Assembly (NCBI GenBank): GCA_936432065.2 | Contig: OW386289.2 | Span: forward strand, 168,577,348 to 168,641,347 | Direction: 5' to 3' | Length of the DNA stretch: 64,000 nt | From: Rutpela maculata | Taxonomy: Eukaryota; Arthropoda; Insecta; Coleoptera; Cerambycidae | Shown here: piece by piece, positions 20,203-31,284 of the stretch | Layout: each line of letters opens with the position of its first letter | How positions within the stretch are numbered: the first letter of the stretch is position 1 | Notes under the pieces: model-generated | Databases searched by the model: none | Told to the model about the DNA's origin: nothing | The model's input: the letters and a program-made list of their open reading frames with translations, nothing else | Made by a program: the position numbers and the translations under genes

Positions 20203-22705
20203 TAGGGTGCATCGATTTTCTTTTTTTTTACCTTATCCAAAATGGCGGGCGCCCAAAAGTTGTGTTATAGAGTTGTAAATAATAAGTTAAAATTTCAAAT
20301 TAAAATATTAACCCTTAGGGCTAGCGGGTTGGAATCAAAGGTAAACATTTTTGATATTCTATATATTCAAAATTGCGGATGCGCAAAAGTTGTGTTTTGG
20401 GGTTATAAGCAACAGGTAGAAATTTTAGTCAAAAATATTTAGGTTTAGGGGTAGCGGGTGAGGGTTAAAAGTCCATTTTTTTTATTTTGTGCATATCTAA
20501 AATGGCGGGCTCGGAAAAGTTTGGTCTTGAGGTTGAAATTGGCTGGTAAAAATTTTAAATCAAAATATTAAGACTCAAGGGTAGCGGGTTAGCATCAAAG
20601 ACCAAAAAGATAGTACGTACCCTTACAAATATTATCCACACTTATCAATTAGTAATATTTTTAAACTATGTTTAATTACGATATTAAATTTAAATTACTT
20701 ATTACTACCTACGTATTTGTTATCTAATGTACGCATGCCCATAATACAGCATGCGCTGTGTTCTGCATACATGAAAGCTCGGTGAACAGTGAACAGTGAA
20801 CACTGTGAGTTTTAGCCGAAACTTTAGATAGATGCGGTATTTCCGATAGAGCTGGAGCAGTGATTGCTTCTTCAGTACTCCAAGATTTTGGTTTAATTAA
20901 TGAATCTAACACAATGCATGTAATTGATAAAAACAAAATTAGAAGAGCTATAAGCAAGAAGAGAGGTGAATTATCATCAAGTGGTACGCCAATATCATTA
21001 CGTGGACTTTATTTCGATGGGTGTAAAGACAAGGCCATGAAATTAATAGATAACCGTCGAAAGATAACAACCGAAGAACATATAGTTTTAATTGGAGAGC
21101 CCGGATCATCATATTTGGGACATGTCACACCTTCTACAGGTTCAGCTGTAAACATCATTATCGCCATTATCAGTTATTTTGAAAACTCTCGAATCCAAAC
21201 TAACACTTTAAAAGTCGTCGGATGTGATGGAACGGCTACAAATACTGGTCCTAAAGGTGGTGTTGTAGATCTACTTGACAAACATTTTAAGAGACTACTT
21301 CAGTGGTTCATTTGCCAACTGCATGCAAATGAACTTCCACTAAAAGGCACTTGATCGAACATATTGACGGAACTGTATTTCAGGATTTTCAGGTATAATA
21401 GGAAGGTCATTAGTCAAATGCGAGCAGATGCCAGTAGCTGCATTTAATATTATTAAATCCGAAATTCCTATAGTTAAGGTGAAAGATCTTAACACATATC
21501 AGTTATAGTTTTATGAAATATGCCAAGCAGTAATAACGGGATATGTTTCTATTAATCTTTCAAAACGAGAACCTGGCAAAATAGTCCACTCGCGATGGCT
21601 GACGACAGCAAATAGAATGCTTCGCTTATATGAAGCACATAGAAGCAAATGCATCAATCCATCATGTCTGTAAGGTGCTTCAAATGTATGGAAGACCATA
21701 CAATTATCCAGATATTTATTAGAAGAGTTGAAAGGAGTAAGTAGTTGATCCCGTCGTAATACAAAATGGATATTTTGCACACCCTGAGAACATACTACTA
21801 GGAATGCTGGGCGATGAAAACCGGTGTATTAGGGAGTTGGCCGTTCGAAGAATATTAAAAGCTAGAAAAGGCAACAATACCGACTTAAGAAAGTTTACAC
21901 TTGCTTCGTTGAAACTAAATGTTACAAATTAGTACGAGATGACTGATTGGCAAGAATGTGTTAATGAGCCACCATTAACAGTTGATTTATCCGAACAGGA
22001 CCTTAATAAAATTATAAATAATCCTGAATTGTCTGATAATTGAAATAAAGAAATTTCCTAATCACACACAAGCTGTGAAAAGGGCAGTAAAGCTTGTAAC
22101 TGAAGCTTCAGCGCTGGATGGATTAATTAGAACAACGATTAGATCCTGTGACAAAATTCCCAAATTCAACACAAAGAAAGATTACTACAAGCAAGTTTTA
22201 CCATAATGTTTATAGTATTTTTATTTTTACTTTTTATTCTTTAATAAAATCAAGTTTATTTTCACATAAGTACCTTTGTTATCAAACTTCCAATAAAGAA
22301 ATTAAAGTAAAAATAAAGTTTATTGTTTCACACTATGATGATAAAACAAATAATTTCCCTTAAAAAAAAATGGGACCTTTGAGCTTGTAGAGAATAGAAA
22401 TGGATCCGATGCAAAACAAAGAAAATATCAAGTTAACTTTTAACAGTTTTAACCCTAACCCGCTACCCTTAAATCTTAATATTTTTGTCTTAAGTTTTTA
22501 CCTCTTATATATAACTGTAAAGCACAACTTTTTCACACCCGCCATTTTGAATATATAGAATATCAAAAATGTGTACCTTTGACCCCAACCTGAGGGTTAA
22601 TATATTAATTTGAAATTTTAACGTATTATTCACAACCCTATAACACAACTTTTGGGCGCCCGCCATTTTGGATTAGGTAAAAAAAAAGAAAATCGATGCA
22701 CCCTA
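20203..22705 (+). mobile_element. Complete hAT-like DNA transposon (2,503 bp, TIRs, 8-bp TSD)
   Basis: The element begins TAGGGTGCATCGATTTTC at 20203 and ends with the inverse GAAAATCGATGCACCCTA at 22705. It is flanked on both sides by a perfect 8-bp duplication CTCATCAG (20195-20202 and 22706-22713). The TIRs extend with high similarity for about 70 bp (ACCTTATCCAAAATGGCGGG, CGCCCAAAAGTTGTG). TAGGG fits the hAT end consensus YARNG, and 8-bp duplications are characteristic of hAT elements. Subterminal repeats of about 125-130 bp containing AAAATGGCGGGC and TAGCGGGTT occur three times on the left (about 20238, 20369, 20500) and twice inverted on the right (about 22519, 22641). The interior carries the decayed gene at 20809-22206. 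Confidence 0.9.
20809..22206 (+). pseudogene. Decayed transposase-like gene of an 'uncharacterized' arthropod family
   Basis: The plus frame opens VLAETLDRCGISDRAGAVIA at 20809 and runs to a stop at 21352-21354. Blocks are SSVLQDFGLINESNT, DKNKIRRA, LRGLYFDGCKDKA, EEHIVLIGEPGSSYLGHVTP, LKVVGCDGTATNTGPKGGVV, then LQWFICQLHANELPL. Downstream, in shifting frames, come EICQAVITGY, GKIVHSRWLTTANRMLRLYE, WQECVNEPPLTVDLSEQDL, HTQAVKRAVKLVTEAS and IPKFNTKKDYYKQ to a stop at 22204-22206. This order matches a large arthropod protein family usually annotated only as uncharacterized. The C-x2-H in CQLHANE and the D in GCDGT recall hAT transposase motifs (inference). At least ten stops or frameshifts make it inactive. 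Its position inside a hAT-like element suggests it is that element's transposase. Confidence 0.8.
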
Positions 22706-22713
22706 CTCATCAG

Positions 22714-23407
22714 CTTGTCATGTCATGAGGCGCCACTGATATTTCATGATAAATACAGAGTTGTGGTTCCTTCAAAACTTATCAACTTTTCTTCGACTTT
22801 CTACTTATATTCAGAAAGTACGGAACATTTTTTTAAACAATCGATAATTGTTTAAACACGTATTGTTGTTTATTACCATCGTTTACAGGATAAAGCTAGA
22901 GATTAGAGCTTTTAAACTCTTAAATTCTGCGAAGTTTAAAAAATCTACAAAGTTTGTTGTTGTTTAAACAATTTGCATGTTCCATTAGCAAACTTTTAAT
23001 CAACAAGATTAAATAACTAACTTGTGCAATTAAAAAGATGAAAATTTTACAAATTTATAGCAAAATATAATCGTTTGAATAAATTATAATTGACTAAACG
23101 ATTTAAAAAACATTAAAATATTACCACAAACTATAATCTGACTAATTAATAATAATAAAATCGTAAATAAACAATAATAAATGTCAAACTCACACCATCC
23201 TCTAATAAAGAATCAAATTTTTATATTATCTTCCTTATATTAAGGCTATAATCACTTTTAGATACATCATAATTTCATAATTTTGGTAAAGTTAAGCTTC
23301 TTTTTGTTCGAATTCCCTTTTCTCTCAATAGGGTTTTTTTTAATTAATTTTATTTGGCACATTTCCTACGACAAAACAGAATACAATTTTGGTGATTACA
23401 GTTGCTA
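22714..23407. other. AT-rich noncoding sequence
   Basis: Nothing was recognised between the hAT-like element and the next inverted repeat. Confidence 0.35.
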
Positions 23408-23617
23408 CAATTGACGATTTGCATGAGAGAAAGTTTGGTAAAAAGTGTCATGTCGCACAGTATAATGGTATCACTGTAATTCACTGCACATGTCGACCAA
23501 CTCATCTAATTTCCAAACTTTGCAACAATTAAATACCTATAATATAATAATCATAACATTGTTTTCATTATCTTTAATGTTAAACCTACTTCCACTAAAT
23601 ATAAATCATCTTTATTA

Positions 23618-23771
23618 GGTTGTTTCGTAGTCTACAATATTTAAAAAATGCCAAATTATGCAATTTGTCAATCACTGCTGCCAACTCTTCTAGTAAACTG
23701 AGAGTTGGAAACAGTGTTTGACAAATTGCATAATTCGACATTTTTTAAATATTGTAGACTACGAAACAACC
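23618..23771. repeat. 154 bp near-perfect hairpin MITE with TA target duplication
   Basis: GGTTGTTTCGTAGTCTACAA at 23618 is matched by TTGTAGACTACGAAACAACC ending at 23771. The arms pair for about 65 bp, and TA dinucleotides lie on both sides (23616-23617 and 23772-23773). Size, structure and TA duplication fit a Tc1/mariner-type MITE. It sits within the larger inverted repeat. Confidence 0.8.
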
Positions 23772-24781
23772 TATAAAGACCATTTGTCCACGACTATTAA
23801 ATAATGTACTCATTATGTGTGTGTTTCCTCAAGGATAATGCTATCCATTATTCCCTGCAGTGAATAATGATTTCATTATTCACTAGTGAATAATGAGGAC
23901 AGTCAGTTGTTTAGAAGAAATGACGTTAGTGACTTTTTACTAAAAATTTAAAATGTCAAAATTTCAGCAACCAAAAGACAAGTGTTGTTTCTCTAAGTTT
24001 TCTAGGAAGCACTCAAATAGTACATGCCGAAGAGGTACTTTAATGAACACTCAAAAATTACATTAGTAAGTTTATTTCAAAGCATCATGTATTAGCAACG
24101 CGCGGCAGTCTCCAACATTGCTTTTGAAACCATTTACCTACGCGCCTACAAACTGTATTTTATAAGTAACCCATGACAATGCGTCAAAACGTAATTTTGT
24201 TATTGATTTGAAACGTCAAAATTTGTGCGTCATATTTATCTCGTTCATTTAAGTTTGTTAGTTGTCTAAAATAAAAAAAAGTGAAACTATATATGGAAAC
24301 CGCCAGACACTACCAAAGCTGCTGAAATCACCTCTATGCATCTATGGTCAGAAATTCAGTAAACAAATCTTTTGTGCATTGGAGAATTGCCAAAAATGCT
24401 AATTCGTTCTCAGAATCAGTTCTATTGGTGTAGTTTTCCGAACTATTCACAAAATTTTTTATCATACAATTTTGTTTTTAAATTTTATTGAGTAGGTGGT
24501 TATGTGTCAAAAAACGGCTTGTCAAATTGAACTTAAACGTCAACGTTATTTACAATAATTTTACATTAAAATGTTAAAAATAAGTAGGACTTATAAATTT
24601 CTTCAGTAAATAATTTAATAAAAAATATTTAATTGTCGTGGACAAAGTATAGTATTCTACTCGCATATAATAGCTACTATTCACTCTGGTGATTTAAGAC
24701 ACCCTCGTGAATAATAGCCATCATTATATGCTCGTTGAATAATATACTATTATATTCAATGGAAGCAGGTTTAACATTAAA

Positions 24782-25406
24782 GGTTCTTTTTCATAGTCGC
24801 GAAATTCGCTACTTTTAAGGAAAATGTTATAAAAACTAATTCAAATATATTCGCGGCGGGAAATCTTATCTTTATTGCGGCGAGAAGCTTGGAGATTCAT
24901 AAATTAAAAGAAGATGGATGTTGATCAAAGGTATTGCTTTGAAATATAAAATTATTCATATTCCTTATATATAAAGCTCTGCATGTTATATATTTGGCAT
25001 TTACGCCACAAAAAAAGAGTGAAAGTGTATAAGAAAAAGGCATTTTGAGTGAGAAAAATATTTTTGCAAAGAAAGGAACAAGCGGAATTCCACAATTTAA
25101 TAATGGAAATGCGTGTGAGTGATGCACCCAAATATCTAAATTATATGAGAATGACTTTCATGTCAATTTGAAATACTTTTGCAAAAAGTGGGACTAAAAT
25201 ATATCACAAAGAGGACAAAATTCAAGTTGTTAGGTTAGAATGTTAGATTTTATCGCGAAAAAGTTGAAAATAGTTCAACTTTTTTGCGACATCGCAAATG
25301 CGTTAACGCGAATTTCGCATTGTGTGAGTATGGGACAAAATAAAAAATATGTTAAAAACCGAATTTCGCTAAAAACTTGCGAATTTCGCGACTATGAAAA
25401 AGAGCC
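24782..25406. repeat. 625 bp MITE interrupting the inverted repeat
   Basis: GGTTCTTTTTCATAGTCGCG at 24782 is matched by CGCGACTATGAAAAAGAGCC ending at 25406. The flanks repeat TTAAA (or TTAAAG, depending on where the ends are set). The uninterrupted sister arm near 23570 reads straight across the site, so the insertion is directly demonstrated. Internal GCGAAATTCGC-like motifs recur. Superfamily unassigned. Confidence 0.8.
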
Positions 25407-25582
25407 TTAAAGGTAATGAAAACGATGTTATGATTATTATATTATAGGTATTTAATTGTTGCAAAGTTTGGAAATTAGACGAGTTGGTCAACATGTGCAG
25501 TGAGTTACAGTGATACCATTATACTGTGCGCCATGACACTTTTTACTGAACTGTCTTTAGTGCAAATCGTCAATTGAATTTG

Positions 25583-27021
25583 AAAAAACCGCTGCCCAAG
25601 GAATCCCAGACAGGTTTGATGTTTTTTTCATTTTTTTTCATATATTTTTTTTCACAACAAAGTTGGTATCACAAAATTTAGGATGTCCAAAAACTAACAT
25701 TATTTACAAGAAAACTGCGAAGAGTATCCTATAGAATGTGTAACAATTATATAAAGAGCTCAGTAAATTGGCGAAGAGTACGTTTTTAGCTTGTTTAACT
25801 ATATTTCCTAGTAGGTATAAATTATTGTAAAACCTCCATTATTCAGTATTTGTGAATCAATCGTCTGAAAATGACACGCTGAATTGTTGAAACTGCAGTC
25901 ACGATTAATCACAATAAATTAGTGATAAAAACAAAGAAAAGTGTTTTTATCTGTTTCAATTGAATTTGAGTGGATAGATCGTATTACTTTTATTTACTTC
26001 GTACCTCCTTGAAAATTATCAATACTCTCTTTCATCCGATAAAAAAAAATTGACAAATCGAATCTGGGAACGCAGTCGATAACCTATCATCGTAACCAGA
26101 AAATATTTGTTTTGGTTGTATACGAGTACTACATGCTTATGAAAACATAATTTTCCTCATACTAAAAAGACAACAAGGGTTGACTCAGTATTGTTGTCAG
26201 TAGGCATTCACAGTGTTCAAGACTTATGTAATACAATGACAGATCAATAGTGGTAAATTTAATTTCCATGTTTTAAAATATCCATAATTATCAAATAAAT
26301 ATTGCTAAAGACGTCAAAATGACCAATCGTGCAAAAATTCATATACGTATACACACAGTACACAGTTTATATTTATTAACGTGTAAAAGCAAAATATATA
26401 ATCTAATCATACAGAACCTACAGAGATGAAAATTATGCAAAAGTGGTTATTAAACAAGTCATAAAAAAACTTGATTCCAAAGGTGTATTATTAGGTTTAT
26501 AATTTATTAAATAATAATTATTGAACCAACATTCTTTGCGTATTACTTATATCTACAAGAAATATGCACACCGTTTCTGTGTGATCATTATTCTCAATTT
26601 AAACCGGTTATCACTTTAATTTTGTAAAATAAACACAACTTTAAAAACGTCCCGAATATCCCCAATTAGCTTGTTTAACTGTACCTGAGTCGTTGAAATT
26701 TCAAAGACTCAACCCCATTCTGACTAATCAATCAAGAGTTTGTGTAATTCAAGAAATTTCCGTTCTTTGGTTTTGATAAATAGTTAATTAACGAACGAAT
26801 GGCACAAAGAAAAGACACAAAGACATCGACTGTATTACAAATACTGAAATACATAACAAAAAGCAGCACTCTGGGGTTTCCATTCTATATCCCGTGCTCC
26901 GAAAATGGAGCCAGTGACGGGGGATGTAATTTGCACGGTTTTTTCAGTTGACTACTATTACTTTTCTATCATCAATGAATGAATATAGAGCTATTTCTAG
27001 GTTTCAGGGTTCTATTATGTA
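25583..27021. other. AT-rich noncoding sequence with a 23 bp fragment of repeat family A
   Basis: 25583-25605 matches the terminal AAAAAACCGCTGCCCAAGGA segment of the repeat copy starting at 36719. The remainder shows no gene or repeat that could be supported. Confidence 0.45.
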
Positions 27022-27913
27022 CACCCAAAGAAAATGGTAGGTAAATTCAACCAAAAAGAGCATATGAAATCGCGCCTATCTAGTTTCATAGTTAAATCAA
27101 TCAGTAAAGAATAGTCATACAACTTTATTTGTTTTCGTAAACAAATAGTAGTTTAATAATCATATCTTCTTGTAACAAATTAAATAGTACAATGACATTT
27201 TTTTATGTTCACTAACCATTTTCAATTTGGTCTACAATTAAATAGTACGACTTTATTTTTTGTTCACCGACTAATTTTTAGGTTGATCTACACTTTATTG
27301 TATGATGAAGTTTTTTTTGGTTAGCCAAAATCTCAGTATTGAGACATCAGACCACCCAAACCAAAGATTAGAGATCGTTTATAAGATCCATCCAAATATA
27401 TCGATGATCCCTGAGAGAATTTGAACACTGCAATCATGTTATTAATTTTCTATAAATTCATAAGAGTGCAAGATAATGCATGATGGATTATTGTTAGTGA
27501 TTTGTATGTGGCGTCATCTGGGAATAATTTCTGTAATAGACTACGTGGTAAGCAAGCAAATTTTATGGTAATTCTTTTATTTTATAACTTCTAGAAGACC
27601 AAGTACAATAGTACAGCGAACTAATACTGGGTTAGAATTACAATTCGATAATAGTTAAAAATAAAATATACTATTATCTAGTTTAATTTGACAGAATTCA
27701 ACAAAATAATAGTCAGACGAACAAAATAATAGTCTTATTCATCTATTTTTTAAGTTAATGTTTGTTTTGTTGTACGACAACTTTTTATTAATTAAAATAA
27801 CAATCACCTCTTGTTTAAAAATACCATCAATATAGTTTGGTTTAACAAAATTAACGATATTGTTAGTTAACCATTTTTTTTTGTTGAATTTACCCATACT
27901 ATTTCTTTGGGTG
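27022..27913. repeat. ~890 bp element with imperfect TIRs (CACCCAAAGAAA)
   Basis: ACCCAAAGAAAATGGTAGGT and AAATTCAACCAAAAAG at 27022-27058 are matched inverted by the segment ending TTTCTTTGGGT at 27913. The interior has degenerate tandem units of about 60-70 bp with TTGTTCACCGACTAATTTTT and TGATCTACA phrases (about 27130-27310). No target duplication or reading frame was found. Confidence 0.55.
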
Positions 27914-28230
27914 AATCAATCATTTTTTTTAAACAGACACTCAGCTAAAGCCAATGTTATATGTATTGAGGAATTCGTTTAGGGTCCCACGTTAAATAAA
28001 TCAATGAAGGACAAAAAATGCTGTATATTTTAAGGTATAGTCTGGTAAAATCTAAGGTGGCGTATGTATGAGTTGGTAACACGACGTACGATTTGATATG
28101 CGGTGCGCATAAAGCTATCGCAGTGACATAGATAAACTAGTTGCGTATGTCTTATTCTCTTAGTTTCTATGATGAAGCGACCTTTGGACGCGCCAGCTTA
28201 GAGTTTACTCGACTATACACCAAACCAACG

Positions 28231-28753
28231 CACAGTGGCACGAATCGTGATTTTTTCGTTCAAAATTATCTAGAACACTTATTTCGCAACCGATTGGGAT
28301 AATTTCTTTTTAAATACTCCTTATTTAATTTCCAAAAAACGTAAGAGAGCCGATTTTTGAATTATGCTAACCAAAATTATTGAGCTTAGCCAGAATGGTC
28401 ATTTTTATGGTCATTTTTAATTTAAATATTAATAATACATTACAAATAAAAAGTTTTTTCTTGTCCAATTTACATAAATCTTGTTATTCGGGGGTTTTTG
28501 AGGTCGCTGATTACGAATCTGATATCTAAATTGTCACAAACCAATCTGCAAGATGGCGGAATCAATGGCGGTTATAAAATGCTAAAAAATGATGAAAAAT
28601 GAAATGTTTTTGTTAAAGTTTATGTCGAAATCGGCTCTCTTACGTTTTTTGTAAATTAAATAACGAGTATTAAAAAAAAAATTATCCCAATCGGTTGCGA
28701 AATAAATGCTCTAGATAATTTTGAACGAAAAAATCACGATTCGTGCCACTGTG
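28231..28753. mobile_element. Transib-like MITE, 523 bp, 5-bp target duplication
   Basis: The element starts CACAGTGGCACGAATCGTGA at 28231 and ends with the inverse TCACGATTCGTGCCACTGTG at 28753. Flanking CAACG (28226-28230 and 28754-28758) is a perfect 5-bp duplication. The arms pair for about 145 bp, through TTATCTAGA and CGCAACCGATTGGGATAAT, leaving a ~230 bp unique centre with no reading frame. A CACAGTG end with 5-bp duplication is the signature of Transib transposons, relatives of the RAG recombinase, whose signal heptamer is CACAGTG. No nonamer-like motif with fixed spacing was found, and no Transib transposase is present. Confidence 0.75.
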
Positions 28754-28758
28754 CAACG

Positions 28759-29233
28759 GTATTATCAATTACAGACAAGTTATTCGATTTAATTTTAATT
28801 TCAGTGATTTTACGAGAAAATATGTCAATATTATTTTCAGTTTTATTAATACTGGACCACATAATAATTTCATCTCTATAATAAGTCCCGTGTTTGTCCA
28901 CAACAACATAATTTGACAGGTTTTCGAATTGTCTAATTCGTGTGAAATAGAAAAAATAATTTTTGCTATTAACTACCACTATCGAGAATTTTCGCAGAGA
29001 GAAAAGTTGGGCGTCTCGTCAAAACGAAGCTACTCACAAAAATTCAGCCTGTTACTAATCATTAAAGAAAAGGGCGATGTACTTGGACTATAATTCTACG
29101 TAAATGAAAAAAACCAAATTGATCTTTTGATTGTAAGCTTTATTTTTGGTATACACTATTCTTTCGCTAAAACTAATATTTGTTGAGATATTGCCAAAAA
29201 AAATTTTTAGGATATAGTTTTTATTTTTATATT
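28759..29233. other. Noncoding; includes one unit directly repeated at 30.5 kb
   Basis: Positions about 29156-29197 (TATTCTTTCGCTAAAACTAA and on) recur in the same direction at about 30475-30515, outside the inverted part of the adjoining foldback. Nothing else was recognised. Confidence 0.4.
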
Positions 29234-30475
29234 CACTATAATAGTCCATTGAAATGTTAAATTTTTTGAGGCTAATCTTGCAATTTGGGTAGGACAAAGT
29301 TTTTTTTTGTTGTGTAGGCGAGGCCGGTGTCGGGATCGGTGGCCACCCCATTTGGCTGCCATGTTTAAAAAAGGAGTGCTAATAGATTTTGCCATATATC
29401 TCCGTAACGGTACATCTTACCAAAAATTTATACAGTTTTTTTTTTGTTTAGAATTGAATTATCTACAACTTTACTAAATAAGCTTTTTGTCAAAAATTGA
29501 GTAATTAAAATTTTATAACCCTTGGAAGATAGAAATTTGTCACAAAATTTTCTTTTAAGAGCTAAAATTTTTTTCTTTAATTTTAACAAAAAAATATGTC
29601 TCTTGGTTTTTTAGAGGATTTCATAATGAATAATTTTCATTTATACTCTTTTAAATTTCCTTAATTCTGAAGACAAATTGAGAGATCGGCGGTTTGATTC
29701 CTACACATTCCGGATTTTTTCGTTAAAAACTTTATTAATAATTGTCGAAAAATATAAATATTGTTACCTCTGGTAATGGGTGACTTCAGGCAAAATGGGG
29801 CCCCCTTAGGACTTCGTCGCGGCCCCCTTCTCGAGCCCCACTTCAGTCTTCACTCAAGCACTCCTCTAGGCCCCTTTTCCAGCGAGGCCAACATAACCTC
29901 TCTCTGCGTCCACCCATTTCTCTCCTACAGCCGATGAAACATTCCTAGCGGAATCTAGTGACCAATCCTCATACTCTGAATAATTAAAAGTACCTAATTT
30001 ATTTAATCTTGTAACAATATTTATACTTTTCCGCAATTATTAATAAAGTTTTTAACGAAAAAAATCCGAAGTGTGTAGGAATCGAACCGCCGATCTTTCG
30101 ATTTGTAAGTCATGATCTGTCTCTTTGATCCCTTCGCAGCGCTGTAAAACCCTTCAGAATTAAGGAAATTAAAAAAAGTATAAATGGAAATTATTCGTTA
30201 TGAAATCCTCTACAAAAAACATGTGATGTATTTTTTGTTAAAATTGAAAAAAAAAGTTTTAGCGCTTAAAAGAAAATTTTGTGACAAATTTCTATCTTCC
30301 AAGGGTTATAACTTTTTAATTGTTCGATTTCCGACAAAAAGTTTCTCTGGTAAAGTTGTAGAGAATTGGATTCTAAACAAAAAACCTCGAAAACTCAATT
30401 TTAAACTTACACAACGAAAACAAAAATTGTCCTACCCAAATCGCAAGGTTAAATGTAATATTTCAATGGACTACT
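29234..30475. repeat. Long foldback (~500 bp arms) with tRNA-like arms and a GC-rich centre
   Basis: AGTCCATTGAAAT at about 29244 pairs with ATTTCAATGGACT at about 30460. The arms then pair through CCCTTGGAAGATAGAAATTT (29520) and TTCGTTAAAAACTTTATTAA (29719), up to the stem end TATTGTTAC / GTAACAATA around 29765 and 30010. The right arm (minus strand) holds CTTACAAATCGAAAGATCGG followed by GGTTCGATTCC (30078-30088), which resembles a tRNA anticodon and T arm (UAC loop, Val-like). The left arm has a shortened version (GGTTTGATTCC, 29691-29701). The 245 bp centre (29766-30010) is GC-rich and unlike the arms. Its TGTTAC...GTAACA edges could mimic LTR ends but are explained by the stem. Confidence 0.75.
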
Positions 30476-30544
30476 ATTCTTTCGCTAAAGCTAATATCTG
30501 CCGACATATTGTCATTTTTTTTTTTTTAAATATTACGAATTTTC

Positions 30545-30690
30545 TAAAATACATTTATAGGTAAAATAGCTTTTTTAAGTGCTACAAACGGGCGAAAAAA
30601 TTGAGCATCTAGGTCAGGCTATATGTTAACGAAAAACAGTATTAAAGATTTTTCTTAATTACTGGCTAATTACAGTAACAAAATGGAGAC
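30545..30690 (+). repeat. Dispersed repeat copy shared with 55.7-56.2 kb
   Basis: The phrases TTGAGCATCTAGGTCAGGCT and TTAACGAAAAACAGTAT recur at about 55764 and 56080, followed in each case by a TTAC-TAACA-AATG stretch. After it, an open frame of 69 codons at 30683-30892 (METFLFKNRQLLEAAGTSPH...) is not recognised and is probably chance. Confidence 0.6.
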
Positions 30691-30892
30691 ATTTTTATTT
30701 AAAAATCGGCAGCTACTGGAAGCGGCTGGAACCTCCCCACACGGTGGATCTTTATCAGCTGTATTTGGATATTACATCGGAAATCAGAGCACTGAGCAAA
30801 CAGATAAATTACACGTGACTTTGGAGCCATTTATTTCATCAACAAATATCGAACGAACTGAAGCGGACTACAAGCAATCTGTTAAAACATAA

Positions 30893-31284
30893 CCTCTCAT
30901 GTTTGTTTATGTTGCATGTTAATCAATTGCCGGATATTATAAGGGTATTAACAGATAACGTTTCGAAGATTTTGTAAAATATTGGATAATGAAAAAAAAA
31001 TAATAACACAGAATTTAGCCCAAATGCCACAATGAAACTTCAACAAGTCAATAACATTATGGACTGTTCAAGCAGACTACGCATGCATCAAATTAAAATC
31101 TTCCTGCTCGATCAAAGAGGTTGAGCAAGTCGAGCTTCGTCCGAGGCCTTTATTTTGTAATATTCGAACGTTTAAGATTTAGCTCAGTTAGCTCGATTTG
31201 CAATGAACGATTGTGACGTGTCGCATCAATCAGACGTAATATCCGAACACGGCTATAAACAATTATTACCTTAAAAAAAAAACA
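30893..31284. other. No gene recognised
   Basis: Spacer; nothing was identified on either strand. Confidence 0.35.

Larger units (their letters stand above)
23409..25577. repeat. Large (~2.2 kb) inverted repeat with nested insertions
   Basis: CAATTGACGATTTGCA at about 23409 pairs with TGCAAATCGTCAATTG at about 25560. The left arm, through CTGCACATGTCGACCAACTC and TTTCATTATCTTTAATGTTA to about 23605, is matched inverted in two parts of the right side (25407-25577 and 24757-24781), split by the MITE at 24782-25406. TTTGTCCACGAC at about 23786 also pairs with GTCGTGGACAAA at about 24642, so weaker pairing reaches inward. No transposase was recognised in the interior. Confidence 0.75.

Noticed and set aside
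28231..28760. Recombination signal sequence of RAG type (heptamer-spacer-nonamer)
   Set aside because: The heptamer CACAGTG is present, but no nonamer-like ACAAAAACC lies at 12 or 23 bases, so only a Transib-like relationship is claimed.
29757..30018. Solo LTR
   Set aside because: TG...CA ends and a 4-bp flank repeat exist, but both follow automatically from the palindromic stem.
30070..30125. Possible tRNA-Val gene (minus strand)
   Set aside because: Anticodon-loop and B-box similarity only. No closed cloverleaf, and part of a palindromic repeat.
30184..30564. 126-codon plus-strand open frame
   Set aside because: It lies along one arm of a foldback and is lysine/phenylalanine-rich. The matching arm does not preserve the frame.
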